A stretch of DNA of 64,000 nt from Limnephilus marmoratus (lineage: Eukaryota > Arthropoda > Insecta > Trichoptera > Limnephilidae): the NCBI GenBank assembly GCA_917880885.1, contig OU862917.1, positions 27,764,104-27,828,103 on the forward strand, given 5' to 3'. Positions 10,713-21,903 of this stretch are shown here, one piece after another. Made by a program: the position numbers and the translations under genes. Every line of letters starts with the position of its first letter. The first letter of the stretch is position 1. The notes under the pieces were generated by a model, which made no database searches, was not told the origin of the DNA, and was given only the letters and a program-made list of their open reading frames with translations.

Positions 10713-13489
10713 AAAAAAAAAAAATATGTACGTACACGAGTTTCTTGACGAAAATTGGTCCATTTGTGTATTTATGTGCGCACTTACAAATTAATATATT
10801 TAAATTTTTTTAACATTCTTATTTAACTTAGACATTATTGAAAAATGATAAACACTTATAATAAAAAAAAAAATTACAAAAACTACATTATGTTAATAGT
10901 TTTATCATCACGCCTTTAAGATGAATATACACGTGAAATCCTATTTTGATTAATCTTTACGACGAATTGGCTTACAGTATGAATATCAAAAAATATGCTA
11001 CGGATAAATCGAAGCTTGTAATGGTCCGTCACTCCTGGCTTTGACACCAATTGTGATGAACCCTACCTAGCTGATTTACTTTTCTAAGCTTCTACCTCGT
11101 AGTTTAAATCTCGTAGCTCCTATCTCGTAACCACGCTCATAATTCTACCCTTATGTCCTACTGATCACACCACTAGGTATGATGGCCTGACTCAGCCCTC
11201 CTTCCGGATTGTTTCTACCTCAGGCTCGTGATTTCTAAACCCCTATACTTTATAATCTAGCTAAACCTACCCTAACTTCTTAAATCCCTGCGATTTTCTC
11301 ACAGTAATCAAGATTCAAGATTTTAGTTCACATTATTTCTATAATCTGCTTTGTGTAATTTTTTTTTGTTTAGATTTTACATCTGTTTGCATACTTAACA
11401 TGCACACATATGTAGAGAAGATAATGTATTACGTGTGGTAACCCATAGATTCTTTTAGAGAAAGGGTGAGAATTTTCCGATTTATTAATTATTATTTTAG
11501 AATATTTAACCGAGTTTGATAAACTAACCCCGCCTTAACTTTGTATCTATTTGATTTCCGTAGGAATTTAGTGTGTTTATTTAATTCTTCCTATCACCGC
11601 GGATACATCGATAACATAAACAACAGTTAATAAATTACATCATTTCAAGAAAGCAAACCTCACCTTACCGGTGTAGGATGATCGAACTCGAAGGTCCAGT
11701 TTTCTCAATTGAAGTCCTTGTCTGCAACTTCTCCTAACATATTGTGTTTGTAGTCATAGTTAGTGTTATTGGTTAGTATTCGCAAAATTGTTGAAAGAGC
11801 AGGAATGGAGGGATATGGGGAGGGGGATAATATGTTTGCTGAAAAGTCGGCTCCTCCGCTAACCAAGTGAAAACCGATGAACAACAATTTCAAACCGGAT
11901 TCTCCCAAGTACGTTTGCTAAGCTTATCCTTAAGTCCGAGTTTTACTCTCTTCGACGAGCGTCTCTTGTTACGAAAGGGGCTCTTCACGCCAGATGGGGG
12001 AATACCAAGTCTTCATGCCATTTTTCTGCCTCACTCCGACTTCCATCTCCGCCGGATTGAATTTAACTCTACTGAGTCTAGAAGGGGTATTTCATGTCTT
12101 CCCTTATCATGCCTCTATCCGTTGAATGTGGCGTAAGCTTGTGACGGGCAGATCCTTCCTCCCACGTGACCGACCCAGCGTTACACTCCACCTCTGACTA
12201 GCTGACATAAAACTCACCTCGTGAGCCTTATGTTTGCTTTCAGGTTCGACAAGACTCACGGTATGCGAATAACCTGTGGCTTTAATGCCGCGTCAGCGTA
12301 CTGTCCGCATACGTCCTTCCTCTTCCCCGCATGCCCACCTCGACAATACCGCCACAAGATCAAAGCCGTCCGTTCGAGAAAGGTTGACACTTACATTTCC
12401 AGATGGCTCATACCCACATACAGGAGCCTTGAAGCTTACGTTCGGGAAAAGTTAGGATTCAGGACTGTATGAGTATTTGAACACCAGTGTTGTTTAAATG
12501 AGGTCACTAGCTCCTCGTGTGTTAGGTATTTAGGATAATGGGTATTTATGGGTTCTTGGATACCTACTTCCTATAAGAAAGATTTAAAAATGAGATAAAT
12601 CAAGTTGTCATTGAATCAATGACCTCCTGAATAATTGTGATGAGCTCTCTTAGAGTTTGAAGCTAGTCGCAGTACTTTACTTTGCGAAAATTTTGCATGC
12701 TGAATCAATGCTACCTATTGGCGATCGCTCTAGTAAAATCAAGTCGTTTAGAATTGAGTGAATTTAACGTCAATGTCGCCTTCACATATTGACCGCAGGT
12801 TTCGTCGCAAGCTATAATTGATAAACTTGTCCCTGACGTTAAAGCTTTGTTTTGTTTATTCGTTAATGGAATTTAGGTGACTGGGTCAATGGGAGACATT
12901 GAACTCAAATCGAAATTTTTGGTACACTATCGAAGGTCATATAAACTTACCCTTATCATGCTAGTGAAAGGAGGCAAATAGGTATTTGTTATACAAATAC
13001 GCTAAGATACCAAAATTGGTTTAGTGATGCGTTTCTATCTAATTATGTGTTAAGTATTTGTTTTGCAACCTTTCATTCTGTATGGGAGAAGTGACATGCG
13101 AATGCTAATAAATTGGTTAGTTATTTATTCACCCTTACTTGGTATCACGTTCATCAATGTCAGATTACCCGCAGGAATCTGTAAAAGCTTAAATATTGTA
13201 AGGACTCACCAAAACTCTAATGTCTTAAATTCAGCTCCATCGGGTAATATCATCGATATGAATTTTATTAGAGCATCCAGACTACCTGTGTAACTTATCG
13301 CACTTTTATTTCGGTTTCCCACTTTTAACGATTTAACCCTACAAGACCCGGAATTCATTTCCTTCCCTTCCCCTTTTCTTCCATATTTGATTTCAATCTA
13401 AAGAAGAGAATCGATTCTTAATAATCGTTCGCTCGAATATTATTTGATATATATAACTATACTTATTTACTCTTTAATAAATTAATTTA

Positions 13490-13690
13490 TTAATTCGAAT
13501 TTTCTTTAATTTTGTATTATTCCACTTTATAAAATATTTAAGTTTTATTTTTTTTTTCTCAATTTAAATCATATTTCCTTTTTATAAACTAAAGATTTTC
13601 TTTAAATTTGAATTATTCCACTTAAGGACAAAGTTAAAGTTTTATTTATTTTTTCCAATTTAAATTAGAATCCTTTTATAACGAATAACT
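13490..13690. repeat. Imperfect duplication (~110 bp x2)
   Basis: Two neighbouring blocks share TTTTCTTTAA, ATTATTCCACTT, AGTTTTATTTATTTTT-like and CAATTTAAAT segments in the same order. Confidence 0.55.
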
Positions 13691-14180
13691 AAATATTAGT
13701 CTTCACCCAATTTACAACAAAACTGAAAGGACCACTTCCACTTTATTTTATAACACTTTCGTTTAGCAACAAATTAATAATTTGAATTATTTATTTAAAC
13801 TTCGGGATAAGTATTTTCCAGATTTCGGATCAATTATTATTATTGCTTTGTCACCTAACGATAATTAATATTTCGTAATAAAATTTCCGACTTTCGACTT
13901 AAACGCTAATTTTTATTTAGTAAAACTTATTAGACTGTAATTTTCTTTATTTAACCTCGAACTAAATAACTTTACTTTAACCTTCATAGAACAGATTTAA
14001 ATCAATTCAAACACACTCTATTAAACTCCTTCCGCATTGAATTCGTAATTAATTAATTAATTATTAAATTTTATTGAATCGGAAATTATTGCAAACACTG
14101 ATTTTAGATTTATTATAAGATCATACACTCCGTTATATTGCACGATTAACCCTATCCGGGCACTTCACTCTCTGTTTTAT

Positions 14181-14335
14181 CAAAGTATAAAACTGATTGT
14201 AGACTCTATTTTACCACTGAATTTTTTTATAAGTATAAACTGACTCTATTTTTCCACTGTATTTTTAAAGTATAAAACTGACTACTTTTCCACTGTATTT
14301 TTAAAGTATAAAAACTGATTCTAGACTCTATTAAT
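14181..14335. repeat. Short tandem repeat, ~45 bp x 3-4
   Basis: AGTATAAAACTGA, a CTCTATTTTTCCACTGTA-like segment and TTTTTAAAGTATAAA recur three to four times with partial losses. Confidence 0.7.
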
Positions 14336-16978
14336 TAATTACCAGGGTAATTCTCACGACATGCGCGACGTTTTAATCAACCTTGCCAGTTGTCGAAGAA
14401 CTCCCGAATAATCCCAAACACGCTAATTTATACCCATCACAGCTCCAAAAGGGCATAATCGTATTTTCCTTGACAAGGAAATATAATCTGTAATAGCTCG
14501 AAATTTTTTGAAATTCCCATCTCGTTATGCTTTGTTCCTACATACGATCTTTCGAGTTTTCGTCTTCATAAATCTGGGTTCGTCCCACAACTTTGTCTCG
14601 CTTCCCTAAGGTTTTTAGTCCCGGACTTAGTAAGCTGCCATCCAGTTTGCCCATTTTCCACATGTCTTCTGTCTTCATAATATGTTTTATAAACATGGTT
14701 TTAATCTTGTTTTTTTTTTTTCAATTTGAACATGCCCATAAGTGATCTGCTAAAACTGTATTTTAATTGGCATAAATATTAGGGAAAACGTAGATTCTTC
14801 AGTCTCCTAGTTTTAAACGCTAGTTGTCCTGTATAAATTTCCACGAAAATTATTTCTTTTCCCCTAGTCTACGTAAGCAATTATGTCTCAGAACCGTATT
14901 TTCATTATTTATGTGGCATATTTAACTTTTCCATTTTCCCACCTAAATTTCCTTCAAGTAACGGTGTTCTAGCAACTATTCTTAAATGATTTTCCCTTCG
15001 TTGTTCATAAGGAATCATATCCTGGTTCCGTGTCTACTCTACTTATAACGTTTTGAGTTTTTCCCATTTCCTTATCTGAGTTTTCCGGTTATGTCGGTTT
15101 TTTTTGTTCTCTCCCCCTCCCTAACTCAAGATCCCTTATTGAAATTTGACGTTTGCCTTTTATGTCGTAATTCCATCCCCCGCTAAAACCCTTTTTTCCT
15201 TTTTTGATATATTATTTATGGTGTTTTCCGGCCCACTAACTATTCCTATACTGGAATATCTGTCAAGTTAACTACTTCGATCAAATTCCGCCCAATTTTC
15301 CATCTCTCTCTTGCTCAAAATCCCATAAACTATAAGCCCTGACGTGTGTATACATTCTAATTTCTACATACCTGGCGATAAATCCATTTTAATGTGTTTA
15401 TAATTAAATTTTACGGAAATTCTATAATCTAAATACTAGGTAAGAGCAATGTTAATTTTTATGACCCTTTTTAATAGCTAATGGTGTTAATCTAAACAAT
15501 TTCCATGTTCGAATATTCCTTGTTTATATCAACAATATACATATGGGGTCGACAACCGTTGTAATGTCTCACTTTCCCTCGCAGTCTCGTGTAACTTTAT
15601 GTTATGATCCCTACTTTAATTACGTAAAATGACTCCTTTTTATGAATTAAATCTATCGCAATGTTTGCAGTATTTCCACCCCCCCCTAGGTATACTATTC
15701 CAATTCCTTTCCAAGCACCTGCTACTGCACCAAACCCTTGTTTCGTCCTCTTGTTCAATCCTTAAACTCTAAATTTTTTTGAATTTTCCATCCCAATTCG
15801 CTTTCCTAATCTCTCCGTTCCGTCTAGAATTGATAACAATAATTTTCCATTGTGTTATGTATATTCATTTTCCTTTCGTACGTTTTTCCTCGAATTGTAG
15901 TTATTCTATAATTGAGAATCCTCCCGCAAGCATGCCCCCTCGTCCCCGCGTCTTCCACTCAATATATTACTGATAAATTTTTTTATCGTTATCCAAGTGT
16001 GTTTTTCCGCAACTAAAAACGCTCTAATGCACTCGAAACTAAGGTTTCCCGACCCCTTGAAGGTACCCGTTATTAATAACATTACTTGGGTTCGTTGTAC
16101 TAAAGTCCTTGAATAATTCGATATTTATCTCTTAGTTCATTCAACCCTGATCTCTGTGGGAACGTCTAGACCATAAATTTCTTCACTAATCACTCGGGTC
16201 AAAGTCCAATCTTTTGTGTCCAAAATGGGCACGACCCCCTTCTTGCTGATAGGCTGAGTTGATTTTTAATTGCTTTTCCTGCTATTTAATTGGTTGTCTG
16301 AACTCTCGCGTTTAAAATCGTCCCTAAACCTGGGGTTCCCGTTATAAATATCGTTATAAATATCGATCTCATCACCATCTGTGTGTATCTAAGGCAACTA
16401 TAACACATCAAACAACTTAAAAATACCTCTATTTTCAAGCAAGTTTTGAATTTGACCATACAGAAGTCGTAGTACTGCGCTTTTCATCTTAAAAAAAAAT
16501 TTCCCGTAGGCTTTCTCGTAAATTGGAAGTTACCATTCATCACAAGCTTTTTCTAGCTTTTCTATGTATTGGAATTACAATAAAATTATTATTTACGTAA
16601 CAAAAAATATAAGCGTAAACTACCAAAAAAATGTTTTTTCATGACTTAACTATGAAATAATACAAGAAACAATTTTTTAAAAATACCGCTTTATGGCTAT
16701 GACTATTTTTTAGGTTTTCCATGTTCTAACTTTTTTTCGTTCTTATAAAATTATGCATAAAATAAATAAAAACCAATTTTTCGCTTACTTGTCTCGTGCA
16801 AATAAGATACTCGATTTTGAAATTTTGCAGGCATGAGATTCGAAATATTTCTAGCGTTTTTATTCCCCTTAAGCATTTTTGGATGTAGGTGTAAATTAAA
16901 GCAAATTTGGAATGAAATAAAATCGATATTAAGTTGTAATTTTAAAAAGCAGGTACGGAGAATAATTAATCTTTTTTT

Positions 16979-17312
16979 TTACATGAGCTCCACACAGGAG
17001 GCCCTGAGGAAAATAATTTCTCTCAGGGCCTATGTCATCTTAGGGGATGCTGTGTGGAGGGTTTTTTTTAAAGGAAAGGAAGGAGGGGAGAGTTCTGGGA
17101 AGGAAGAGGGTTTAAGGGGTGGGTAGGAATCTGGGGTTCAGTGTGTCCTGGTCATCCGCCTCCAAGACCTAGACAAACCTCACTCCATGAACCCGGGCAC
17201 CCCTGCTAAATCACCAAACGTAGCGAACCACTTGGGGTGACGTATGGCAGAGGTGTTGGATATCCAATAAAGGTTCCCGGGGGGGCGGTACCCATTCCCG
17301 CCTCCAAAATTT
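16979..17312 (-). mobile_element. SINE-like element, copy 1
   Basis: About 335 bp with a poly-T start on the + strand, so the element reads on the minus strand with an A tail. It is inserted into element C: the uninterrupted copy at 52160-52190 reads AATTAATCTTTCTCA, whereas here AATCTTT flanks both sides (about 16969-16975 and 17315-17321), a likely target duplication. Other copies are at 42966, 49548 and 52886, with a fragment at 46187. Near the tail it has a hairpin (GGCCCTGAGG with CCTCAGGGCC-type partner). No ORF. The sequence contains GGTTCGCTACG, a weak match to a Pol III B box, so tRNA derivation is only a possibility. Confidence 0.7.
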
Positions 17313-17405
17313 TAAATCTTTCTCACCGAAACCGCTCTGCACGATCGTAAGAACAACAACGACGGAATGTGGATTTTCGGCCGCTGGCTGGTTAAACGCT
17401 CTTTA

Positions 17406-17692
17406 CATAACAAACACTACAAAACCGTAGCCTAAAATAAGGGATTTTCCAAATCATCTTAAAAACGGGACTAGTATTTTTTATTCGTAAGTCAGGACTA
17501 AAAATAATATTAACAACTTCAGGAACCGAGTAATTTCTATGTAGTTACCCACTTAGACTTCACTAGGTATCACTAATTTCCCAAATTTAATTTGATTCGA
17601 TCCCAAATTTAAACATATAAATAGACTTTTAATAATAACCCGTTAAAACTGCTATAAAAAACAATAGGAATATGAAGAATAAAATTGAAATT
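17406..17692. repeat. Tandem-array unit U1, continuation
   Basis: Resumes at CATAACAAACACTACAAAACC exactly where the unit broke at 10004, runs through GGGATTTTCCAAATC and passes near 17560 into the segment homologous to 31975-32110 that precedes the second exon-like segment. Confidence 0.7.
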
Positions 17693-17740
17693 AATAGATT
17701 ACTTCGTTTTTACCACTTTTATTGTTTATAAAACCGACAT

Positions 17741-17768
17741 GTTTCGTCAGCAAAGCTGACTTCTTCAG
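17741..17768 (-). ncRNA. Hammerhead ribozyme-like core
   Basis: Read on the minus strand: CTGAAGA (fits CUGANGA), a stem-II hairpin AGTCAGC-TTT-GCTGAC with six paired bases, then GAAAC. This is the conserved hammerhead core order. Hammerheads are known in Penelope-like pseudo-LTRs, and this lies in the 3' part of a Penelope-like fragment. Stems I and III could not be closed confidently, so activity is unproven. Confidence 0.55.
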
Positions 17769-17856
17769 GGTTTTGACAGAACTAATTTTAAAAATAGACA
17801 TATATATAGGTAATAGAGAAAAATAATCGACATAAACAATAATAAAATTAGAAAGA

Positions 17857-18222
17857 AAATGATGTTTAAGGGACGAGGGGCAATATGGAACAATTAAAAA
17901 ATTTAAAAGGGGAATAGATTTAATAATGGGTCATTTAAAAACAATTTTTGATTATTAATAATATTTAAATTTGCATTAACACTCTTTCTAATCTCTAAAA
18001 TTTCTAATTTGTCCAACTGAATGCCATTGACATTACAATGAATTAATTCTATTCCACTGTTAAAATTAAAGGTATGACTAGTTTATATTAAATGGTTGGC
18101 AAACTCCGAGAAACTATTATTATTTAAAGCTTTCATATTTCATTTCCATTATTAAATCTATTCCCCTTTTAAATTTTTTAATTGTTCTATATTGCCCCTC
18201 GTCCCTTAAACATCATTTTCTT
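17857..18222. repeat. Inverted repeat, ~73-bp arms
   Basis: GAAAATGATGTTTAAGGGAC... at 17857-17931 is the near-perfect reverse complement of 18147-18222, with a ~215-bp spacer. Confidence 0.85.
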
Positions 18223-18291
18223 GTTGGTGCCACAAAATAAGTTTGCTGTGTTAGAAGAATAGAATAAAATTATTAAAATGAAATAACATAC

Positions 18292-18375
18292 CACTTCCTC
18301 AGAAGCCTTGTTTCCTATTCTGTTTCTCCGGAGTACTGCTGGTGACCTAGATCTGGTGTGGGATGAGGGCGCAAC
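18292..18375 (-). pseudogene. Exon-like segment D1 (84 bp, open)
   Basis: Minus strand: a pyrimidine-rich acceptor TTTTTGTGGTTTGCAG, 28 open codons reading VAPSSHTRSRSPAVLRRNRI then GNKASEEV, and a GTATGT donor. Length is a multiple of three. The core SPAVLR--RIG--ASEE is shared with the B-type segments, so the two exon types are paralogues. No protein family was recognised. Short basic/serine-rich peptide; host gene or element origin is undecided. Confidence 0.5.
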
Positions 18376-18648
18376 CTGCAAACCACAAAAAGAGATGTTA
18401 TTATAATGTAAAAGCAAGACACTAAGAAAATGAGTGAAAATGGTATTGATTGCAGGGGAGGGGGACCGGGCAATAAAGAGCATCCCTGGGCCCGGTTCAG
18501 ACTTTTGATGACCCTGGATACCTTTTAATAAGTAAGTAAAAGTTTTTTTGCTTAAATTAGATACATGTCATTCTACTTTTCATAATAACAATTGTTATTT
18601 ATTCAGAAATGTGGGAAGGTCAATGCATTCCCACAAATACCCTAAACA

Positions 18649-18793
18649 GTGTGTAAATAGATACGATTTTAGATTTTCACGGCCAAAAGTAGTTTTGTAA
18701 TTATGGACATTCCCTGATGATGAACAAAGAAGGAGGTAGCGCAACACGGCATAATATCCCAAAAACTAATAACAAAAAAAAAGGTGTGTAAAT
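18649..18793 (+). mobile_element. Short retroposon with 10-bp target duplications
   Basis: GTGTGTAAAT occurs at 18649-18658 and again at 18784-18793, flanking 125 bp that end in an A9 tail. The same site is uninterrupted at 32500-32520. The insert starts GATACGATTTTAGATT-like sequence and has no ORF; it is a truncated LINE 3' end or a SINE. Confidence 0.75.
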
Positions 18794-19379
18794 ACATTAT
18801 ATATGCAAGTAGTCACATAGATTTTATTATAATTTAGATTAATATAATTAAAAAAAATTAACAGCATACAAATAAATATATGTAGATTAGAAAATATGAG
18901 AATAAGACTACATGCCTGTATATTTTTTTGATTAATGTATACGTGTACCATAGACATCCAAATTCAATAGACCAGAAATAACAGGTGAGGGGAAAAATCA
19001 ACTATGGCGGTACGAAGAGGGGAAGATGACTGTGATTGGTTGAAAAATTAATCTGACAGTATATAGGCATCTCGCATTATAATATCGCCATTTAGTTCTT
19101 AAAAATAACATCTGCTTTTTAATGAATAGACCTTTTTATGTGGGAGCGCGAATTGCTCGCTACGTTATTAACATATTTGCGAAGTCTGAATAAGCAAAGT
19201 AAAGTTCGCATCTTTTCACAGACAACTATTTGGTTGCCGTATTTAGTTAAGACACTTTTACAAATGTTCCATAATTTACTTACCCCTGTAACCAGCAACG
19301 AACACATTCGAGAACCGCCCACATTCGTGATGATCGACAGATTTTAGGGTTATCACAACCGCTCTGTTGCTATATGTAT

Positions 19380-19656
19380 AATTACATAGTATAAAATGAA
19401 GTCACTCAAAATGTATGTGCGCATTGATCTTTTAAAATACGCAACGGATTTTCATGCGGTTTTCACCAATAGATAGAGTGATTCAAGAGAAAGGTTTATG
19501 TGTATATTACATGCTTATTATAGTAGAGAAAAGCCGAGAAATTCAAATATTCAATTCAGGCAGCGGGCAGCAGGCAAGCGGGTGGTGAGGATTTTATAAA
19601 GGTTGGGTAATGGCGTTGTCTTTCGTTAGCCACAGCAACGTGTGGCCGGGTCTGCT
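19380..19656 (+). mobile_element. Helitron 3' end
   Basis: Ends with the hairpin GCCACA-GCAACG-TGTGGC followed by CGGGTCTGCTAG and T, the Helitron pattern of a hairpin about ten bases before CTAG. Upstream ~270 bp match the reverse complement of 37495-37800, including CGGTTTTCACCAATA-type and GCAGCGGGCAGC-type segments. No Rep/helicase ORF, so non-autonomous or fragmentary. Confidence 0.7.
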
Positions 19657-19710
19657 AGTTAATAAAAATAATGTAATTATCTCTTTTAATTAAAATTATT
19701 ATGTGTTGAA

Positions 19711-21903
19711 ATGTCAGACGATCAGCTCGTTCCGGCGGATAATTATCATCCCCCCTTACACATTACAGTAAATATGTACACGAACAATCCACCACTGAAA
19801 CAAACAACACTCAACTTCAAAAACGCTGATTACGATTCTATTAACTACCAACTCACTAATACAGATTGGACTTTCTTGACCACTAACAGTGATATAGAAC
19901 AAATACTAGAGAAACTCTATGAAACATTTTCTGAAAATATAAAATCTCATGTCCCCTCGTATACACCAAAACACAGAACATATCCAATTTGGTTCTCCAC
20001 AGATCTTATACTCTTACTGAAACAAAAAAAACAGCTACACAAAATTTTTAAACTGACTCACCAAATCAACGACTACTCAAACTTCTCAGAAACAAGAAAG
20101 AAATGTAAAACAATATCGAAACTGTGCTATAAAGCACACATCACCTCCGTTGAGAAAACTGCGCTAGGAACAAAGAATCTTTGGAATTTTGTTAAAAAAT
20201 TAAACAATGAAAGTAAAGACTACCCCCCCACAATGCATTATGATGGAAAAATAGCCAATAGCACCTTTGATATTGTTAATTTGTTTGCGGATCATTTCCA
20301 AAGTGTATACGAAGACGAAATATCAGATAACAACCTACCATCATACACATATCAAAACACAATACATCTACATAATTGCCTCATAACGCAGGAATCATGC
20401 TTAAATAAAATCATTTCACTTGACCCTAATAAATCTGCAGGCCCAGATAACATCCCACCAATATTTTTCAAACAATGCGCATCTGCAATATCAGGTCCAC
20501 TCATCGCACTATTTAACCACCTACTTTCTTCTGGACATTTTCCAACCCGTTGGAAATCTAGTTATATTACCCCGATTCTCAAAAAAGGTGACGACACAGA
20601 CATTAAAAACTACCGTCCTATATGCATACAATCAGCACTCCCGAAAATCTTTGAATCCCTTGTTCTCGATTTAATTTATCCATCAATATTAAAAGTAATT
20701 GATAAAAACCAACATGGATTCGTTTCTGGTAGGTCAACTGCTACTAACCTGTTGCTTTACCATAACTATATTACAGAATCTTTTACAAAAAAAAAACAAG
20801 TTGACAGTATCTACACAGATTTTTCAAAAGCTTTTGACAAAGTATCACATAAATTATTACTTAGTAAACTGTATGCCTTAGGACTGAGAGGCAAGTGGTT
20901 GGATTGGTTCTCAAGTTATTTGTCTAACAGAATCTTATTTGTTAAAATTAAAAATTCTAAATCTAAGTTATTATATGCAACCAGTGGTCTACCGCAAGGG
21001 AGTCATCTCGGCCCCATCCTTTTCTTAATATTCATAAATGATATCATAAGTTGTTTCGACGATGTAGATGTTCTGCTTTTTGCCGATGACATCAAATTAT
21101 ACAAAGAAATATCTAATATAGGTGACTGCCAAATCCTACAGTCAAACATCGTCAAATTACAAAATTGGTGTGTCGCAAACAACTTATTCCTCAATAACGA
21201 TAAATGTAAGACACTAACATTTTGTCGAACAAAGACCCCACTATCTTTCAAATACACAATAGATAATAAAATTTTAGAAAAAGTCAAAGAAATTAGGGAT
21301 CTTGGAGTTGTGTTTGATTCGCAATTAAATTTTATAATTCACATACAACAAATAACTAACAAAGGCATGAAAACACTAGGATTTATAATCAGAACAATCA
21401 AAGACTTCGATTCGTTGGAAGTTATAAAAATACGCAGTACGTACAAAGTACGCAGCTTGCTGGAATACAATTCCATAGTTTGGTCCCCATATTATCAAGT
21501 TCATATAAGAAATATCGAAAGAGTGCAGCACAAATTTTTAAGATTTATTAACTTCAAGTTACACATACCTATTCAACACATTAACTACACATCTTTACTA
21601 AATACACTTAAATTGCATTCCTTAGAAAACAGAAGAAAAATAAACGACCTAACTTTTTTGTTTAAAATTATTCACTCCGAATTAGACTGTTGCGAACTTC
21701 TGCATCTCATTGACTTTAAGGTACCAACCCGAGCGACAAGGCAAAACATATTATTCTGTAACAATAATTCTCTAACTAACTATCACACACATGCATCAAT
21801 TTCTCGACTACACACACTAGCGAACAAATACACCTCAAATATCGATGTATTCAATACAAGTTTACCTATATTCAAGAAATATCTGAACAATATTTTTATG
21901 TAG
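19711..21903 (+). CDS. Jockey-like LINE pol: endonuclease tail and complete reverse transcriptase
   Basis: A 730-codon open frame. Residues 1-20 (LVPADNYHPPLHI) are the end of the apurinic-like endonuclease domain, so the ORF is 5'-truncated and the listed start is not the original one. RT motifs in order: SAGPDNIPP (about 245), LKKGDDTDIKNYRPI (about 290), the A box YTDFSKAFDKVSHKLL (about 370), GLPQGSHLGPILFLIFIND (about 430) and the catalytic FADDIKLY (about 455). The C-terminus has the usual RSLLEYNSIVWSP and IERVQHKFLRF blocks. The frame is unbroken, implying a young insertion, but without endonuclease and ORF1 it cannot move alone. It is A/C-rich on the coding strand. A fragment of the same family lies at 1050-1560. 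Confidence 0.88.
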   Translation: MSDDQLVPADNYHPPLHITVNMYTNNPPLKQTTLNFKNADYDSINYQLTNTDWTFLTTNSDIEQILEKLYETFSENIKSHVPSYTPKHRTYPIWFSTDLILLLKQKKQLHKIFKLTHQINDYSNFSETRKKCKTISKLCYKAHITSVEKTALGTKNLWNFVKKLNNESKDYPPTMHYDGKIANSTFDIVNLFADHFQSVYEDEISDNNLPSYTYQNTIHLHNCLITQESCLNKIISLDPNKSAGPDNIPPIFFKQCASAISGPLIALFNHLLSSGHFPTRWKSSYITPILKKGDDTDIKNYRPICIQSALPKIFESLVLDLIYPSILKVIDKNQHGFVSGRSTATNLLLYHNYITESFTKKKQVDSIYTDFSKAFDKVSHKLLLSKLYALGLRGKWLDWFSSYLSNRILFVKIKNSKSKLLYATSGLPQGSHLGPILFLIFINDIISCFDDVDVLLFADDIKLYKEISNIGDCQILQSNIVKLQNWCVANNLFLNNDKCKTLTFCRTKTPLSFKYTIDNKILEKVKEIRDLGVVFDSQLNFIIHIQQITNKGMKTLGFIIRTIKDFDSLEVIKIRSTYKVRSLLEYNSIVWSPYYQVHIRNIERVQHKFLRFINFKLHIPIQHINYTSLLNTLKLHSLENRRKINDLTFLFKIIHSELDCCELLHLIDFKVPTRATRQNILFCNNNSLTNYHTHASISRLHTLANKYTSNIDVFNTSLPIFKKYLNNIFM

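Larger units (their letters stand above)
10920..16868. mobile_element. ~5.9 kb insertion within element C, possible LTR-type or very old element
   Basis: Element C at 51533 reads straight from ATCACGCCTTTCAG into CATTTTTGGATG. In this copy the two halves are separated: ATCACGCCTTTAAG ends near 10922 and CCCCTTAAGCATTTTTGGATG resumes near 16864. The shared TTAAG suggests a 5-bp target duplication. Inside, TGTGATGAA (from 11051) and TTCATCACA (ending about 16551) form a 9-base inverted pair of TG...CA type. The minus strand next to 11051 reads TTGGTGTCAAAGCC, which could be a primer-binding site. No retroviral-type ORF was found and no LTR pair could be confirmed. 11000-16550 otherwise holds no recognisable gene; ORFs at 11867-12136 and 12221-12472 have no family resemblance. 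Confidence 0.4.
10005..17405. mobile_element. TTAA-flanked non-autonomous DNA transposon 'C', copy 1, split by later insertions
   Basis: The unit sequence reads CATTTAACATAAC when uninterrupted (34205 region). Here it reads CATTTAA-GAGGGTATTACCAG at 10003-10022 and resumes at CTGGTTAAACGCTC-TTTA-CATAAC near 17388-17411. A second copy, uninterrupted, lies at 51533-52257. The ends form a degenerate inverted repeat (TTAAGAGGGCATTACCAG against TTAAGAGCGTTTAACCAG). The TTAA target and the ends suggest a piggyBac-type MITE of about 725 bp. This copy is swollen to 7.4 kb by a Dong copy, a ~5.9 kb block and a SINE. Confidence 0.75.
17693..18224 (-). pseudogene. Penelope-like element 3' fragment
   Basis: On the minus strand, 18130-17935 encodes a peptide reading FSEFANHLI, then HTFNFNSG, then GIQLDKLEILEIRKSVN and LNIINNQK. 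This resembles the C-terminal tail of Penelope-like GIY-YIG pols (FAKHL..H.., LNLLE.LEI, LN.Q). One in-frame stop is present. The fragment is followed by a UTR with a hammerhead-like core (17741-17768) and is bounded by AATAAAATT-type sequence shared with the host unit at 32110. Two ~73-bp arms (17857-17931 and 18147-18222) form an inverted repeat around the coding tail. GIY-YIG family placement is from peptide resemblance only. Confidence 0.65.

Noticed and set aside
12221..12472. 83-residue ORF as a host gene
   Set aside because: No recognisable domain, and it lies in the interior of an insertion.
18187..18483. 98-residue minus-strand ORF taken as one gene
   Set aside because: The similarity among copies is limited to the 84-bp exon-like core; flanks are intron-like and include Penelope sequence.
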